This document shows, piece by piece, positions 1-11,231 of a stretch of 64,000 bases of DNA. A program made the position numbers and the translations under genes. Within the stretch, counting starts at the first letter, position 1; the number at the start of each line of letters is the position of its first letter. Below the pieces are notes generated by a model. It saw only the letters and a program-made list of their open reading frames with translations, made no database searches and had not been told where the DNA came from. Where the stretch lies: contig BRON01000007.1 in assembly GCA_024345305.1 (NCBI GenBank), positions 1,612,001-1,676,000 of the forward strand. The letters are read 5' to 3'. The DNA comes from Mrakia gelida. Its lineage: Eukaryota; Basidiomycota; Tremellomycetes; Cystofilobasidiales; Mrakiaceae.

Positions 1-2152
1 GTCGCTGACATTCCTTCTTACGTTCTTCTTTCCACCATCAAGCTCGGTCTTCTGCCAGAAGGCTCCGATCAACGCCGAGCGTGAGCCCATCGTCCTCTCG
101 TTCTCCTCGTTCGGTCCGCGACTGACCTTCTTTCTCTTCCGCTTCTTCTTGACCTCCTTCTTCGGCTCGACAGTCAACGGTCTCGTCCAAGCTCAAGACC
201 CTGCGAACGATCCCAATCTCTGTACGTCTTCTCATCGGGCTTGAGTTGAGGTCGAGCGAAACGCTGACGCGACTTTTCCGCCTTTCCTGCCCCTCTCAGT
301 CTTCGACCCTCTCGACAAGACGCAGGTCGTTAAGGGAGATAGACCCAACGTGTGTCCCTTGTTTCGAAATCGCTAAAGAAGTAGGGCAGCGTCCGAGGGA
401 AGAGCGAGGCTGACTTCATTACTTCTTCGTCTTCCCTCTCTTCAGACCTCTCCCTTCGGAGGAGCCGCCGTCGTTGTCGCTCCCATCGCTGTTGCTACTA
501 CTAATGCCGAGGCTGCTATCCAGACCGTCGCTGCTGTGAGTCCAGCTTCTCTTTTTCCTCGAAGCGAACTTCAAGTCGAGCAATCTGTAACGCGTCTCTC
601 TTTTCTTCGCCCGAATCCAGCCTGCTGCGACCGACGTTGCCGTTTGCCCTGCCCAGGTCACCGTTACTGTCACCGCTGCTGCCGCTGGTGGGTACTTCGT
701 CTTCATCTCTGTCGATTCCTCGTCTTTCTGACCTTGCCTCGCTTGGTTTCTCCTCGTCCAGCCGCCACCACCGTCGCTGCTGCTACCTCGGTCGTCGTCG
801 CTTCTCCTGCCATCACTGCCATTGCTGGAGGAGCCGCTGGTATCATCTCGACCTCTACCGCGAAGTTCGGTACGTTCTTAGACCTCAAACCTCCTCCACT
901 CGAGACATCTCGGGGTACTGATGACGCGTCGCCTTTTGTCACAGGAAACTGCACGAACGCAGGAGTTCAGCGGGCCGCTGGTCTGAACGGAAGGAAGGCG
1001 ACCGAAGTCACCTTCCAGCCGGCCAACCTCGTCGACTTCAACCACGGAGAGGCTCTTAACCCTCAGATCATCTTCGAGTTCATCGTTCGTCCTTACGCTC
1101 GCTCTGGACGCGTTTCCTTCAGACACTGACTTCTTCTTTTCCCTTTTATCAGTGCGATACCTTCGTCAACCGATGTGGAGGAAGCACCGCTATCGTCCAG
1201 ACCTGCAAGACTCTCGCTTCGACCATCACCACTCGAGACGACGCTGCTGCTCTTGCCTGGCACGCTGGGATCGAGTGAGTCACCTTTCGAAGTTCAGATC
1301 GCGAACGGACTATCTCTGAAACCTTCTCCTTTACAGGAAGCTCGCATTCTCTACCGGAGGAGCTGTCTCGACCATCGACGCTGGAGGAGTCGCCGTCGCG
1401 TGAGTTCGAACTTTTCTCCCTCTCCCTGCTCTTCCTCGCTGACTCTTCGCTCCTTCAATCCAGCGCCCCTCTCACCGCCGCCACCACCCCCGTCATCTCC
1501 ACCTCTACTGCCAAGTTCGGAACCTGCACCAACGCCGGAGTGACCTTCCAGGCTGGATTGAACAACCGAGCCGCAACTGAGTTGTGAGTCGACGCGTCTC
1601 GTTTCGTCTCGTTTCCCTTCTCTCCTTCGGCTCGTTTCGCTTGCTCGAAAGCTTCTAACCTTCCGATGCTCGATCGATGATACGAACAGCACCTTCCTCC
1701 CCACCAACCAAGCCAACTTCGGACAGCAGGGAGAGGCGTTGAACCCTCAGATCATTTTCAACTTCATTGTGCGTTTTCGTTTTCGATCTACTCTTCCCTC
1801 TCATCCCAACCTCGTCCTAACCCTTTTCGCTTCCTCTTTGCTCTCCACTCAATAGTGCGACACCTTTGTGAACCGATGTGGTGGATCCACTGCCAACGTC
1901 GCGTCGTGCAAGTCGTTCGCGACCACCATCACGACTCGGGACTCTGTTCGTCCCCGCTCCATCTTCCTTGCCTTCTCCTCATCCTTCTCTGAACTCGTCC
2001 CTTCCCTCTTTCCAGTCCGCCGCTCTCAAATGGAACGCGTACGTTCCCATCTCTGCCACCTCTCCCTCATCTCTCGTCCGTCACTCGAACTGACCTCGAC
2101 CCTTTTTCGTTTTCGTCCAACTCGCAGCGGGATCGAAGCTCTCGCTTTCTAA
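1..2152 (+). CDS. Cysteine-containing tandem-repeat protein, 5' end outside window
   Basis: The family is not recognised. Spliced reading starts with an exon at 59-80, continues in frame through about 12 exons and stops at TAA 2150-2152; the start codon lies to the left of the window. After an Ala/Val/Thr-rich stretch (AAVVVAPIAVATTNAEAA near 450-535) come two tandem copies of a roughly 100-residue unit. Each carries the motifs TNAG, then AGLN, then GEALNPQIIF, then CDTFVNRCGGSTA and TITTRD, and ends in WxAGIE. Conserved Cys in CDTFVNRCGG and the downstream C-K suggest disulfides, so a secreted or wall protein is possible, but the N-terminus that would show a signal peptide is missing. The two copies share an intron after IIFxF(I) and differ at several other introns. 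The function is unknown. Confidence 0.72.
1085..1152 (+). other. Intron shared by both repeat copies (copy 1)
   Basis: GT (gttcgt) to CAG intron at the junction IIFEFI|CDTF of repeat copy 1. The matching intron in copy 2 is at 1769-1855, at the same position and phase. The shared position implies it predates the internal duplication. Confidence 0.7.
1584..1689 (+). other. Intron present only in repeat copy 2
   Basis: This intron splits the Phe codon in AATE|F of copy 2. The aligned position in copy 1 (near 1005, ATEVTF) is continuous coding sequence. Two further copy-2-only introns lie at 1946-2015 and 2039-2127. An intron at 870-944 is found only in copy 1. Confidence 0.7.
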
Positions 2153-2935
2153 GCCCATCGTTCCATTCATCATCCCCGTTTGTAGCAATCTACTTAGTGG
2201 TAGGAAACTCGCTCCTAATGCAGATGAGCGTGATTCTTCCCGGAAGAGACGCGTCGAGGAAGGGAGAAGATGTTGAGTCTTCTTTCGTCTTTCGCAGACC
2301 AGGAGAGAGGAGAAGGGATAAGAGAGAGAGAGGAGAAGGGATAAGAGAGAGCGAGTATTGATCCGAGAGTACGTGGTGACAGAGATAGATATGAAAAATG
2401 AAGCGTACATGAGCGTGGACAGGATGAAAAACGAATGAAAAGCAAAACGAAAACGAACGACCTCGACGCGTCGTAAACTCGACGGAACTGAAGCCACACA
2501 TGTGTCCCCTCTATCCCGAACTTTCTAGGTGTATCCTCCTTGATCGTGCTGGAATTCGTGGAGGTTTTGAGCTGACTCGAAAGCGAGGGAGAGTGAGCAC
2601 GCGTCCGGGTTTGGGAGAGGTTTCGGGCGTTGTTTGGAAAGTGAGGAGGAGAGGAGGGTTCGGTGTCGAAGTGGATGAGCTGTGATCAGGATGTGGGCGG
2701 GGGAGGTTCCTCGTTTGATCGTGGTGGTGATGAGGATTGAGAGGGACGAGGGAGGGGAGAAGGGAGAAAACTGAGGACAAGGGACGCGAGAAGAGGTCAG
2801 CTTCAACCCGATAAGACGACGAAGAGGCGACGAGAATTTCTAGACTGACTGTATCTGGTGGAGGTCTACGAGAGGGGATATGTTCGAGTCAGCAAGAGAG
2901 TGGAGAAGAAGGGAGGCGAGAGCGAGGCGACTTAC
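2153..2935. other. Convergent intergenic region (3' flanks)
   Basis: Lies between the 3' ends of two convergent genes. I find no reading frame with splice signals or family resemblance. It holds a purine-rich direct repeat near 2303-2350 and is probably 3' UTR and terminator sequence. Confidence 0.5.
2303..2350. repeat. Direct repeat, about 23 bp unit, two copies
   Basis: The string ggagaagggata followed by an (ag)n run occurs twice with a 23 bp offset (2309 and 2332). It is a simple purine-rich tandem repeat in noncoding sequence. Confidence 0.7.
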
Positions 2936-3779
2936 TTAGAAGGTGAACTCTGCCGCGGCGTCCTTCCAGGTGTACGAGTGATCCTTCGAGACCAGGACCT
3001 TCTGCTGGACAAGCATGAATTTCCGAACGGCCCTCGGCGGGATCTGAACGAAAAGCTCGACATCCACATCGGAAAGGGAGGGCTCGCGACCCGACATCCA
3101 CCCTCTCGCCAACGACGACCAAAACTGCTGCTTCAATTCGCCCCCCTGGGTCTGGACGTCTCCGAATTGTTGTAAAGCCTTCTTGGCGATATCAGGTTGG
3201 TCGTGGATGATAGCGACGGCGAAGACTTCCGAGCAGACCTCGGCGGTGTACTGAGGGAGGTAGGAGGAGGCGACGAGGCTGTGAAGACCGAGACAGTCGT
3301 ACTTCCTCAGCGCGGATAGGACTCGATGAAGTTGAGGGGGGCGGTTGATCCTCGGAGGGGCCCCTTTGACTATGTATTGATCTTGATAGATGAACCTGGC
3401 GGAGGAGAGAGCGAGTCAGAGAGGGTATAAGCCAGAGCTTGTCCCCGTTGAGCCCTCGGATTTTCCCGTTCTTCCTCTCTGCACTCACCTGAGCATGTGA
3501 GCGAGAGTCAGGTTGCCCTCCTCCATATCTACCACGTCTAGGCCCTCCTTCCCGGAATTCTGTCCTCGTTCTCGGGTTGGGGGAGCGAGAGCATCGTTTC
3601 GAAGACGGTCGAGACGAGTCGGAAATGATCCGTTTGACAGCGAACGAGACGCCGTCACGGCTTCGTAGAATGAGGTCTGCATCGTCCGATTCGAAGAGGA
3701 CGTGGAAGTTATGCTTCTTGGGTTTGTTGGCTGCGGGTTCGTCGTTCGAAGGAGAGGAGGGACGAGGTCTGGGAGGCAT
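2936..3779 (-). pseudogene. BTB/POZ-domain protein with disrupted BTB reading frame
   Basis: This is a paralogue of the intact BTB gene at 10315-11085. The N-termini match (MPPRPRPSSPSND versus MPPRARSPSPPND), as do the C-termini (WKDAAAEFTF versus WDDAADEFEL), with the stop at 2936. The exon from 3779 reads well through DGVSFAVKR. BTB-like sequence then continues in a second frame (HFRLVSTVFETMLSLPQ, about 3635-3570) and in a third frame (GLDVVDMEEGNLTLAHML, about 3560-3492). No donor or acceptor pair explains either shift. A normal intron follows (about 3398-3490), then an uninterrupted last exon encoding FIYQDQYIV to the stop. BTB proteins commonly recruit substrates to cullin-3 ligases. 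It is either a decaying copy or contains two base-calling errors; the open C-terminal exon leaves both possible. Confidence 0.6.
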
Positions 3780-3921
3780 CCTGATCGTTGGAAGGGAAGG
3801 GACGCGAGCTCAAAACACAAGTCCTTCCCTTTCGTGTTCCTCCCTCGCGACCGTCACCTCAACCCCAAGAAAAACTTCACTCCCATCTCTTCTTCATCAT
3901 CTCGGGGACTTCAATGCGATC

Positions 3922-6323
3922 ATGAATCCCTGGCCACCTTCTTCCTCCTCGTCCTCCTTCCACCCTTCCTCAGCAGCTCCTTCTTCCCCCGGCTACCAAC
4001 CTCCTCACCTTCAGCAGCACCCTCGACCTCAACCTCCTCCTGTCGCTTCTTCCTCCCATCACCACCATCATCCTCACGTTCCTCCGACTACTCTCGACTC
4101 TGAGGACATCCAGGATATCAAGAAGGCCTTCTCGGATCTCGCTATAGCCGCTCCCAACGTCTGCAAATGGATCAACCCTCCCCTCAGAGGAATCGACGAC
4201 ACCGTCGAGTCCGCGAGCATGCTCGAGATGAGACAGCACCTTCCAGGTCCAGCGTGTGGGAGGATACTAGCTTCTGGGAACATCTTGCTCCAGGTGAGTG
4301 GAAAATCTGTCGCTGAAGGACGGAGAGGGGAGGGCGAAGAAGGGAAGGAGGGAAGCTCAGGAGGTGTTGAGCTCGAGTCGAGGTTCCTTCTCGCCCGAGC
4401 TCGTCCTGCAAGACATCTCGTCCTATCGTCTCGAAGCTGACTTCTTATTACATATACTCTTCCTTGCTAGCATGTCACTGCCCACATCAACGCTCTCAAA
4501 GGAATCCGGATCGATCGAGTTCGTCCATCACCTTCACTCCGACACTCTCTCCGTTCCCTTCTTCCCTCCTTCCCTCGCTGACGTTCTTCCTTCCCTCTCC
4601 TTTGCCACTCTCACAGAAACAGAAATCCAAGCAGAAGACGTACGAGTGCCTCTGGTCAGGCTGTCAAGTTCCTCGCTTCACCTCGAGAGAAGCCCTCGTT
4701 CGACACGCAACAGACGCTCACGTCAAAGCTCATCGCCCTTGTCCCTTCCTCAGTGAGCTCTTTTTTTTCTCCTCTCTTCCATCTCCTTCCTTCCACGAGC
4801 TCACTCTTCGACTTCTTTGTTCTATAGAATGCCCCTCCACCTCAACCACCCTCCTCACCCTCGATAACATCGTTCCTCACGTCAAAGCCCATCACCTCGG
4901 TCCAGACGAATCCCTCTCCATCTACCGACGAGACTTCAAGTTCGTTCATCCTCCAGCTCACGAGCTTCGTGCTCTCCCTCCTCTCCCTCACTCGGTACCG
5001 AGGGATCGGATCGCCGTCGGATACGGAGCAGGAACACCGGTAGTCGCTTCTGGGAGAAGGATCGTCCCGAAGAAGAAGAAGAAGCTGGGCGCGGTGGAAG
5101 AAGAGGCGGCGAGGCTGGAGAGGGAGTTGGAGGAAGGAATCTGGAGAGGGATGGAGGCTCTGGATCCGACGGACGATGAGGAGGACGAAGAAGAGGAGCT
5201 GGTGGGTGCGAAGGGGAAGGGAAAAGGGAAGCAGAGAGAGGAGAAGGAGGAATCTGCGTCGTCGAGGAAGAGGACGCGAACGACCTCTTCGAACCACATT
5301 TCAGCCTCCTCCGCCAGCTCAACTCCAGCCGCTTCTCGTCGCATCAATCGGAAACTTGGTCCTCTCGCTTCGGCTACCTCCCTCGTCGCTACCTCGTCCA
5401 TGGGAACGATCATCCCCGACTCGAACCCTCCCTCTCCCGAACGGGACCCGCTGGACTTCGATCCAACTCCCTACATGGACCCCTCACCTCCTCCACAACC
5501 TCTTCCACCTCTCCTCCTCGCTCTCGATCCCAAAGGCAAACGTCGAGCAGACTTCCAGCCTCATCCCTCGCATCTCCAAGACGGAACGGCCGTTCCTCCC
5601 TTCACTCCAACCGACTCAGGAGGATCCCTCTCGCCACCACCACCTCCTCCTCCAACAGCAGCTCAGCAATCCCCACCTCCTCCTCGCTCGTCCTTTGAAT
5701 CAACCAACCCTTCCGGATCCCAACCCTACTTCCTTCCCAACATCCTTCCTGGATCCTCGTCCTCCAAAACGCGTCGACTTCCCTCTCCACCTCCTCCCGT
5801 CCCAGTCCCAAACCTCTCCTTCCGCCATCCTCCTCACCACTTCATCAAACCTATCCCCCCCAAATCCATCAATCCCCTCTCCCTCACCCGCCTCCCATCC
5901 GCCTCCTCCTCCCTCCACGCCTCCTCCCTCCGTCTTCCCATCGTCGGAACCCACGTACCCACCTTCCTCACGACTCCCTGGCCCGGCCCTCCTCGCCCTC
6001 AACCCCTCAACCTCGGAATCGAACCTCAACCTCTACCAGTGCAGTGGTCGCATCGGTACGCGGACGTCGAGGTCGAGTACGGGCATGTGGTGGAGGAGCT
6101 GGTGGTGAGGGATAAGAAGAAGAGGAAGAGAAAGGAGGAGAGGATCGAGGAGAGGGTGAAGGTTGAGATTGACGAGGAGGAGAGGCAGAGGCTGCTTGGG
6201 GAGATGGACGAGGACATCTTTAGAGATTTTTTGGATGAGATTATGGAGCGGAGTGCGGCTGGGAATGGAGGTGGGGACGGGGGAGGGGAGGGTGAGGGTG
6301 AGGGAGCGATGCTCGTTGAGTAG
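3922..6323 (+). CDS. C2H2-type zinc-finger protein, probable nuclear regulator
   Basis: Exons 3922-4293, 4471-4518, 4617-4752 and 4828-6323 splice in frame and stop at TAG 6321-6323. The N-terminus is Ser/Pro/His/Gln-rich and disordered. The middle has two Gli/AEBP2-like fingers: CLWSGC with a His pair in RHATDAH, then CPFLKC (codon split by the third intron) with HVKAH. An earlier CKW plus HVTAH may be a degenerate third finger. Then come a basic KKKKK segment, an acidic DDEEDEEEE run, a long Pro/Ser-rich linker, and a charged C-terminal helix ending RRLLGEMDEDIFRDFLDEI-like with a Gly/Glu tail. The spacing suggests a DNA-binding or chromatin protein. No target can be inferred. The last exon is long (about 500 codons) for this window. 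Confidence 0.75.
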
Positions 6324-6721
6324 GTCGCGTCGTGCTTTGCTTTTGCTTTTTCTTTGCTTCGTTTGTTCGTTCGTTCGTTCCACATTTCGATGGTTCTTCT
6401 CAGCACCTGCATCTTCCTCCATCGTATCCATATCATGCATCTTCGCGTTCTCTGATTCCTTCGCAGACGAGGCAAAAAACGAGGCGAACCAGGTCGACCT
6501 CAGTCTGGACGCGTCGATCTTCTTCCTTCGTCTCCTTTTCCACCCGCTTTCAAAACCAGAGAAGCAGACCATCGTAAGACCAGAAACAGGAAGAGGAGAG
6601 AGCCAAAAGCTAGTCAACTAGCGAACGAAGAAGGAGCAGAAAAAAAGAGAAGAGATCGTAACGTAAAACCAACAGACCAAGCCAACGAAGGAAACACAGA
6701 CTGGAAACCACGACGACGAGA
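6324..6721. other. Convergent intergenic region
   Basis: This 0.4 kb between convergent stop codons holds a (GTTC)n run near 6362-6380. I see no supported gene; probable 3' UTRs. Confidence 0.45.
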
Positions 6722-8863
6722 TCACTCCCTCAACCCCAACCCCTTCCCTCGAACGAGTCCTCGCATCTTGGAAGACGCTCCCTTGTCAACCTGACGAATG
6801 ATTCGAGAAAGCGGGAGGGAAGAGGAGAAAAGAAGGTCAGACGAGACCGAGACAACGCGAGGTGACGAGACGCGAAACGTGACTCACGACGAAAGGCGAG
6901 AAAGGATCCAAAGCAGGGATGCTGGGAGCAGGGGCTCCTCCTCCGAGTTGAGCCTTCCTATCCTTCTGCTGGTGCTGTTGCTGAGCCGAGGGGGTTTGCT
7001 GTTTTGATGGGATGAGAACGAAGAGACGCGAGTCGGGGTCAGCGAATGAGGACGAGAGAGGGGAAGCAAAGACGTGGGCGGGACGTACAGCTCCGGAGTT
7101 GACGTTGATAGAAGCGACAGAGATGTTGAGGAGGGAGGAGTTGCTGTTGCTGGAGCTTGAACTGTGGTGGGAGGGAGTCGAGGAAGAGGAGAGGGTGTTC
7201 GAGTTCGCTTTGGCGGTGGCTTCGAGCTCTCGGACGCGAGCGGCGAGGGTGATGTTCCTATCAAAGACGAGGCGTCGAGAGGTTAGCTCCGAGCTTCAAA
7301 GATTGAACGAAGGCTGGAAAGAAGAAGAGACCAACCTCTGGAGAGCCTCTCCGAGCAACGACTGGATCTTATCTTCTCGTTCCCTCGCCTCAACCTCCCT
7401 CTGCCTCGCTCGTCGTTCCTCTCGATCGTGATCCTCTTGAGCCCGACGAAGTTTGGCTTTCTCCTCGGCTACCTGAGCGGGAGTGGAGGGGACTGTGCAG
7501 TGAGAGGGAAGGGAAAGGGAAAGAAGGACGACGCGTCAGCGAAAAGATCAACAGAGTCTCGACGCGTCGAACGAAACGGGGACGTACCGGCAGCCCGAGC
7601 GGGAGGAGCGGCTTGGGCAGATTCGAGAGTCTCGAGTCGAGCGAGGATGGCGGCGAGGTCGGGGGTCGGCCCAGTGATGGTGCTGTTGGAGAGGGAAGTG
7701 GCGCTGGTCATGAAGCTCTCGTCGCGAGGCGAAGAGAGAAGGTCGTTGACTAGTGAGATCGAGAAGTGCAGAACACACAAAGTGTCAGGTCTGAGCGACG
7801 CGTCCCAAACTATCGAGAAAAGATGGGAAGACCCACGTTTTCGATCTTGATCTGCGACCTGCGCGTGAAGTTCCCTGAAGGCATCGGCCTGGTTATTGAG
7901 CTGCTTCGCCAGCTTCGAGACGGTCGAGGAGAGCTCCTCGTCTGCGAGCAAATTGTTGCGAGGGTTTGAGCGAGTTAGTTGGGTTTTATTTGAAGAAAGC
8001 GAAGTCGCTCGAGAACAAAGAAACAGCGACGCGACTCACTTCGAAGCTTTTGACTAGCGGCGTTGGTTCGAAGCTGCTGGTTCTCGTCTCTGTACTCGGT
8101 GAGCTCATTGATGATCGAGTCGGCTGGGTGGACGAGTAGGAAGAGAGTCAGTAAGACGACGGCGAAGAAGAAAGGGTCGAGCTGAGGGAGAGCTCACTCT
8201 TGTCGCTGAGACTGTTGTACCACTGCTTGACGTTCGCTGCTTCCTCGCAGAGGGAGAGGATATCCTGGAAGACGAGAAGGATGTGGGTCAGCGTCAGGCG
8301 ATGCACCCAAGAGGAGGTTAGAATGAACGAACCTTCGCCAATCCAACAGCGTCCTCCTTCGAGTTCCTGCGAGGCGAAAGGAAAGAACGACGTCGAACAC
8401 GATCAGCTTCAACCTCGACCCTCCCTCCCTCTTCCCTCTCGCGAACAGCAGGATCGAAGAACACTCACCTAACCCTCCTCTCCAAACACTCCACCCTAAT
8501 CTCCGTCGTCACCGTCCTACTCCCATTCTTCTCCATCATCTCCTTCAAACTCGAGCTGCTCCCTCCCGCCGAGAGTCGATTTCGGTGTGCTTGCCACTGG
8601 TCTCGCGAAGCAGGGACGAGCGAGAGTCGAGGGATCCGAGTCGTCTTGGCTGGGAGGGGAGGAGGAGGCATATGGTTGGTGCGAGAAGGGGAAGGGGAAG
8701 GAGGGGAGGTGCCGTTGTCGTTGTTGGAGGGGAAGGTGAAGGATCGGTCGATTTCATCCTGCTCTTGGAGTCGTTCTTGGGAGTGAGGGTTGGGAGGAAG
8801 GGGAGCGGGCTGTTGTTGTTGGGTGGCTGAAGTGGAAGAGGCGCCGGTGAACTTGGAGAACAT
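6722..8863 (-). CDS. Coiled-coil protein of unknown function
   Basis: I do not recognise this protein. The start MFSKFTG at 8863 (or MTM at 8869) opens a Ser/Pro/Gln-rich N-terminus with LPAKTTRIPRLS. About nine exons then splice cleanly. Successive exons encode NSKEDAVGLAK, DILSLCEEAANVKQWYN, ADSIINELTEYRDENQQLR, a heptad-like ELSSTVSKLAKQLNNQ segment, DLAAILARLETLES, and a highly charged coiled coil (EEKAKLRRAQEDHDREERRA). After a Ser/Asn and Gln-rich linker the protein ends KMRGLVRGKGLGLRE with TGA at 6722-6724. A cytoskeletal, SNARE-tether or scaffold role would be typical for such architecture but is only inference. Introns carry the usual CTGAC branch motif. Confidence 0.68.
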
Positions 8864-9545
8864 GGTCATGAGGAGGAAGGGGAGGGTGGACGTTGAAGCT
8901 GAGCTGGAAGGGAGGGAGGAGGGGAGGAGAACGAGGAGGTGGATGGAGGTGAGCGGGAGGAGGAGAGGTCGAGAAAGAGGTATAAGAACTAACTTAGCGA
9001 GTGCTGGATGGATGTGTTGAGGAAAGAGTCTATCTGGATGGAAGAAGGGAGGGAAGGGAGGAGGGAAGGGAGGAAGGAAGGGCGCCAGAGTCAGCAAAAG
9101 GGCGAGCGACGAGCGACGCGACGCAGGAGAGGCAGGAGAAGACGACTCACCGCTGTGGTTGCTGACCTACTAGAGGAGACAAACGAGAAGAAAGAGGTCG
9201 ATGATGGGTGTTGAGGGTCAGCTCTCGGAAAGGGAAGGCGAACTGTTTTGATTTTCGACGGAGGGGCGTGCTGACAGGAGAAGTTAGATGTTGAGCGGGC
9301 GGGGAGGGAGAGTGAGCGAGCGAAGGCAGGCGCGAAGCTGCTTCAACCCAGCGAGTTCTGACGCGGAGTCATCTGGAGAGCGTACTGAGATGGATATCGA
9401 AAGGTGTCGAAGAGGTCAAAGATCACGCGCAGATTAGAAGAAGCAGAGAGGAAGCCTCGAACGCCGCCTCGACGCGTGCGAGTCTCGCTCGAGTCACGTT
9501 TGGTTCAGAGAGGATCCAGCTTCGTGCCCGCGATCTGTTGACGAG
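8864..9545. other. 5' flank of coiled-coil gene
   Basis: GA/CT-rich sequence upstream of the start at 8863, probably leader and promoter. Near 9340-9420 the minus strand has a short exon-like segment (acceptor then YALQMTPRQNSLG and a stop) that I cannot connect to a gene. Confidence 0.35.
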
Positions 9546-10280
9546 CTACATGGACATCACTTGAAGGCATAGACTACCTGCAGAGATTTAGGAGGGTTAG
9601 AAGATCAGAGCTCGTTCTCACCTTGAGGAAAGAGACGAACAACAGAGGGACTCACCAACGACGCGACGACCGACCTCCTCCCTTCCCCCCGTTATCCTTC
9701 CCCATCTCCGCGACCCACTCAAACATCAACTGACCGGCCTGATAGTCCTCGACGTATGGTCCTTCTGATCTTAACCGTCCCTCCTCTCCATCAACCTTCC
9801 CTCCTGAGTCCCAACCGACTCGTCCCGCGCGTCCGTCTCCTCCTCCTCCTTCCGTTCCGGGTTGGTCGAGACGATCGTTCGAGGCGAAGGAGAAGATTGA
9901 AGGATGCTGGAGGCTGAGAGCTGTCCGAGGTAGGTAGAGCCGGAGGAGAGAAGAGGGGAGGTTAGCTGAGTGTCCGCGGATGAGACTCGATTCGACTCGA
10001 CCACGGTTAAGAAAGGAGGACGAACCTGCTCGTTGTGAGCGACGGAGTTTGAGAGTCGTTGGTCACGCTGGAGAATGAGCGGGGGAGGGAGAGGATGTGA
10101 TGTCGACGCGTCGAAAGAGGGGAGGGATCGAGGTTTGGAGGAGTTGGAAGAAGGCGAGAGGAAGTCGAGGTAGAGAAGAATGACTGTAGTAGTAGTAGAG
10201 GAGGGTGCGAGGGAGGTAGCGAGGAGCGGGAGTATGGTTTCTGAGAAGACAACGAGACGGAAGACGACCAGGTCAGGGTT
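9546..10280 (-). other. Possible coding remnant or unrecognised gene
   Basis: Minus-strand sequence looks coding in pieces. One piece includes RDQRLSNSVAHNEQ ending at a GTTCGT donor near 10026. A second exon contains GPYVEDYQAGQL and MFEWVAEMGKDN and ends at a GTGAGT donor near 9656. A short last exon leads to a stop at about 9546. No convincing start codon exists between 10280 and 9787, and the upstream side runs directly into the stop of the BTB gene. It could be the 3' part of a truncated gene or noncoding sequence with chance open frames. I do not recognise the family. Confidence 0.28.
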
Positions 10281-10314
10281 CGAGGAGGCGACGCTAAAGG
10301 GAGAAGAAGGCTCA

Positions 10315-11085
10315 CTAGAGTTCGAACTCGTCCGCCGCATCATCCCAGTCATAGGACGGTCCCTTCGTTCCGACAACCTTGGCGTGAACGTCACTGAACG
10401 CGATGATGGAAGACAGAGGGAAGCGAGAGAGGAAGGAGGGAGAGATATCGGCGAGGCAGACGTCTCGTTGCCCGGAGAGGATCGTTGACGTGTCCGAGCT
10501 CCATCTCGAACAGCCCTCCACGTTGCCGTAACGCACTGAAAACAATCGCATGCTAGATCTGGCCGACTCGAGGTCCCTGTGGACGACTGCCAGGCCGAAC
10601 GCCTCTAAGTTGTCCTCTATCCTCGCCTCAGGAAGGTGCAGGCGAATCAAGACGGATCGAACGGAAGGGGTTTCGTACTTTTGACACATGGTGAGGACGG
10701 CATCAAGGAGTTCGAGGTTGGCGAACTCGGTGCCAGCGATGGCGAAGGAGGGAGGTTTGGAGTCGATAAGGTACTTCGTCGAGATCAGCTCTCGGAGGAA
10801 GAGGACCGTTTCCTCCTTCCCCTCGGTGATATCGACGACGGGGAGGTTCTGAAGTCCTGCTCCTCGAGATTCCTCGTTGGCTACGGTCAACATGTCCTTG
10901 AAGACCTCCGAGTTGGCTTGAAGGTGGATACGCTGGAGAGCGAAGGAGGTTCCGTCGCCGGAACGAACGATGATGTCCTCGTCCTCGTCCTCGAAGTTGG
11001 GATGAAAGACGTGTTGACGAGAACGGTTGACTGGAGGTTGGTCGGCGTCGTTAGGAGGAGAGGGAGAGCGAGCTCGAGGAGGCAT
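10315..11085 (-). CDS. BTB/POZ-domain protein, single exon
   Basis: An uninterrupted 256-residue frame starts MPPRARSPSPPND. After a short Pro/Ser-rich head comes a BTB core: an RSGDGTSFALQRIHLQ strand-helix, ANSEVFKDML, then LPVVDITEGKEETVLFL, followed by a BACK-like helical region (ELLDAVLTMCQKYETPSVRS). The C-terminus is WDDAADEFEL. Fungal proteins of this type are common in basidiomycetes and probably act as cullin-3 substrate adaptors or dimerising scaffolds; no substrate is evident. Lack of introns is unusual here and could mean retroposition or intron loss. The closest relative in the window is the disrupted copy at 2936-3779; the two differ by the intron near 3398-3490. It diverges from elongin C, whose start is 147 bp away. 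Confidence 0.78.
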   Translation of the reverse strand: MPPRARSPSPPNDADQPPVNRSRQHVFHPNFEDEDEDIIVRSGDGTSFALQRIHLQANSEVFKDMLTVANEESRGAGLQNLPVVDITEGKEETVLFLRELISTKYLIDSKPPSFAIAGTEFANLELLDAVLTMCQKYETPSVRSVLIRLHLPEARIEDNLEAFGLAVVHRDLESARSSMRLFSVRYGNVEGCSRWSSDTSTILSGQRDVCLADISPSFLSRFPLSSIIAFSDVHAKVVGTKGPSYDWDDAADEFEL

Positions 11086-11231
11086 CGTAGGAGAGAGGAG
11101 GGAGGGAGGGAGGGGGGGAAGGGAAGGAGTGGTTGAAGTCCAAACGAAAACGCGAGCTCGCCTGTCCTTCCCTTCTCGCCACGGTCACGCCCTTCAAACA
11201 AACAAATCTTCACTTAGCTCTCGACACAATC

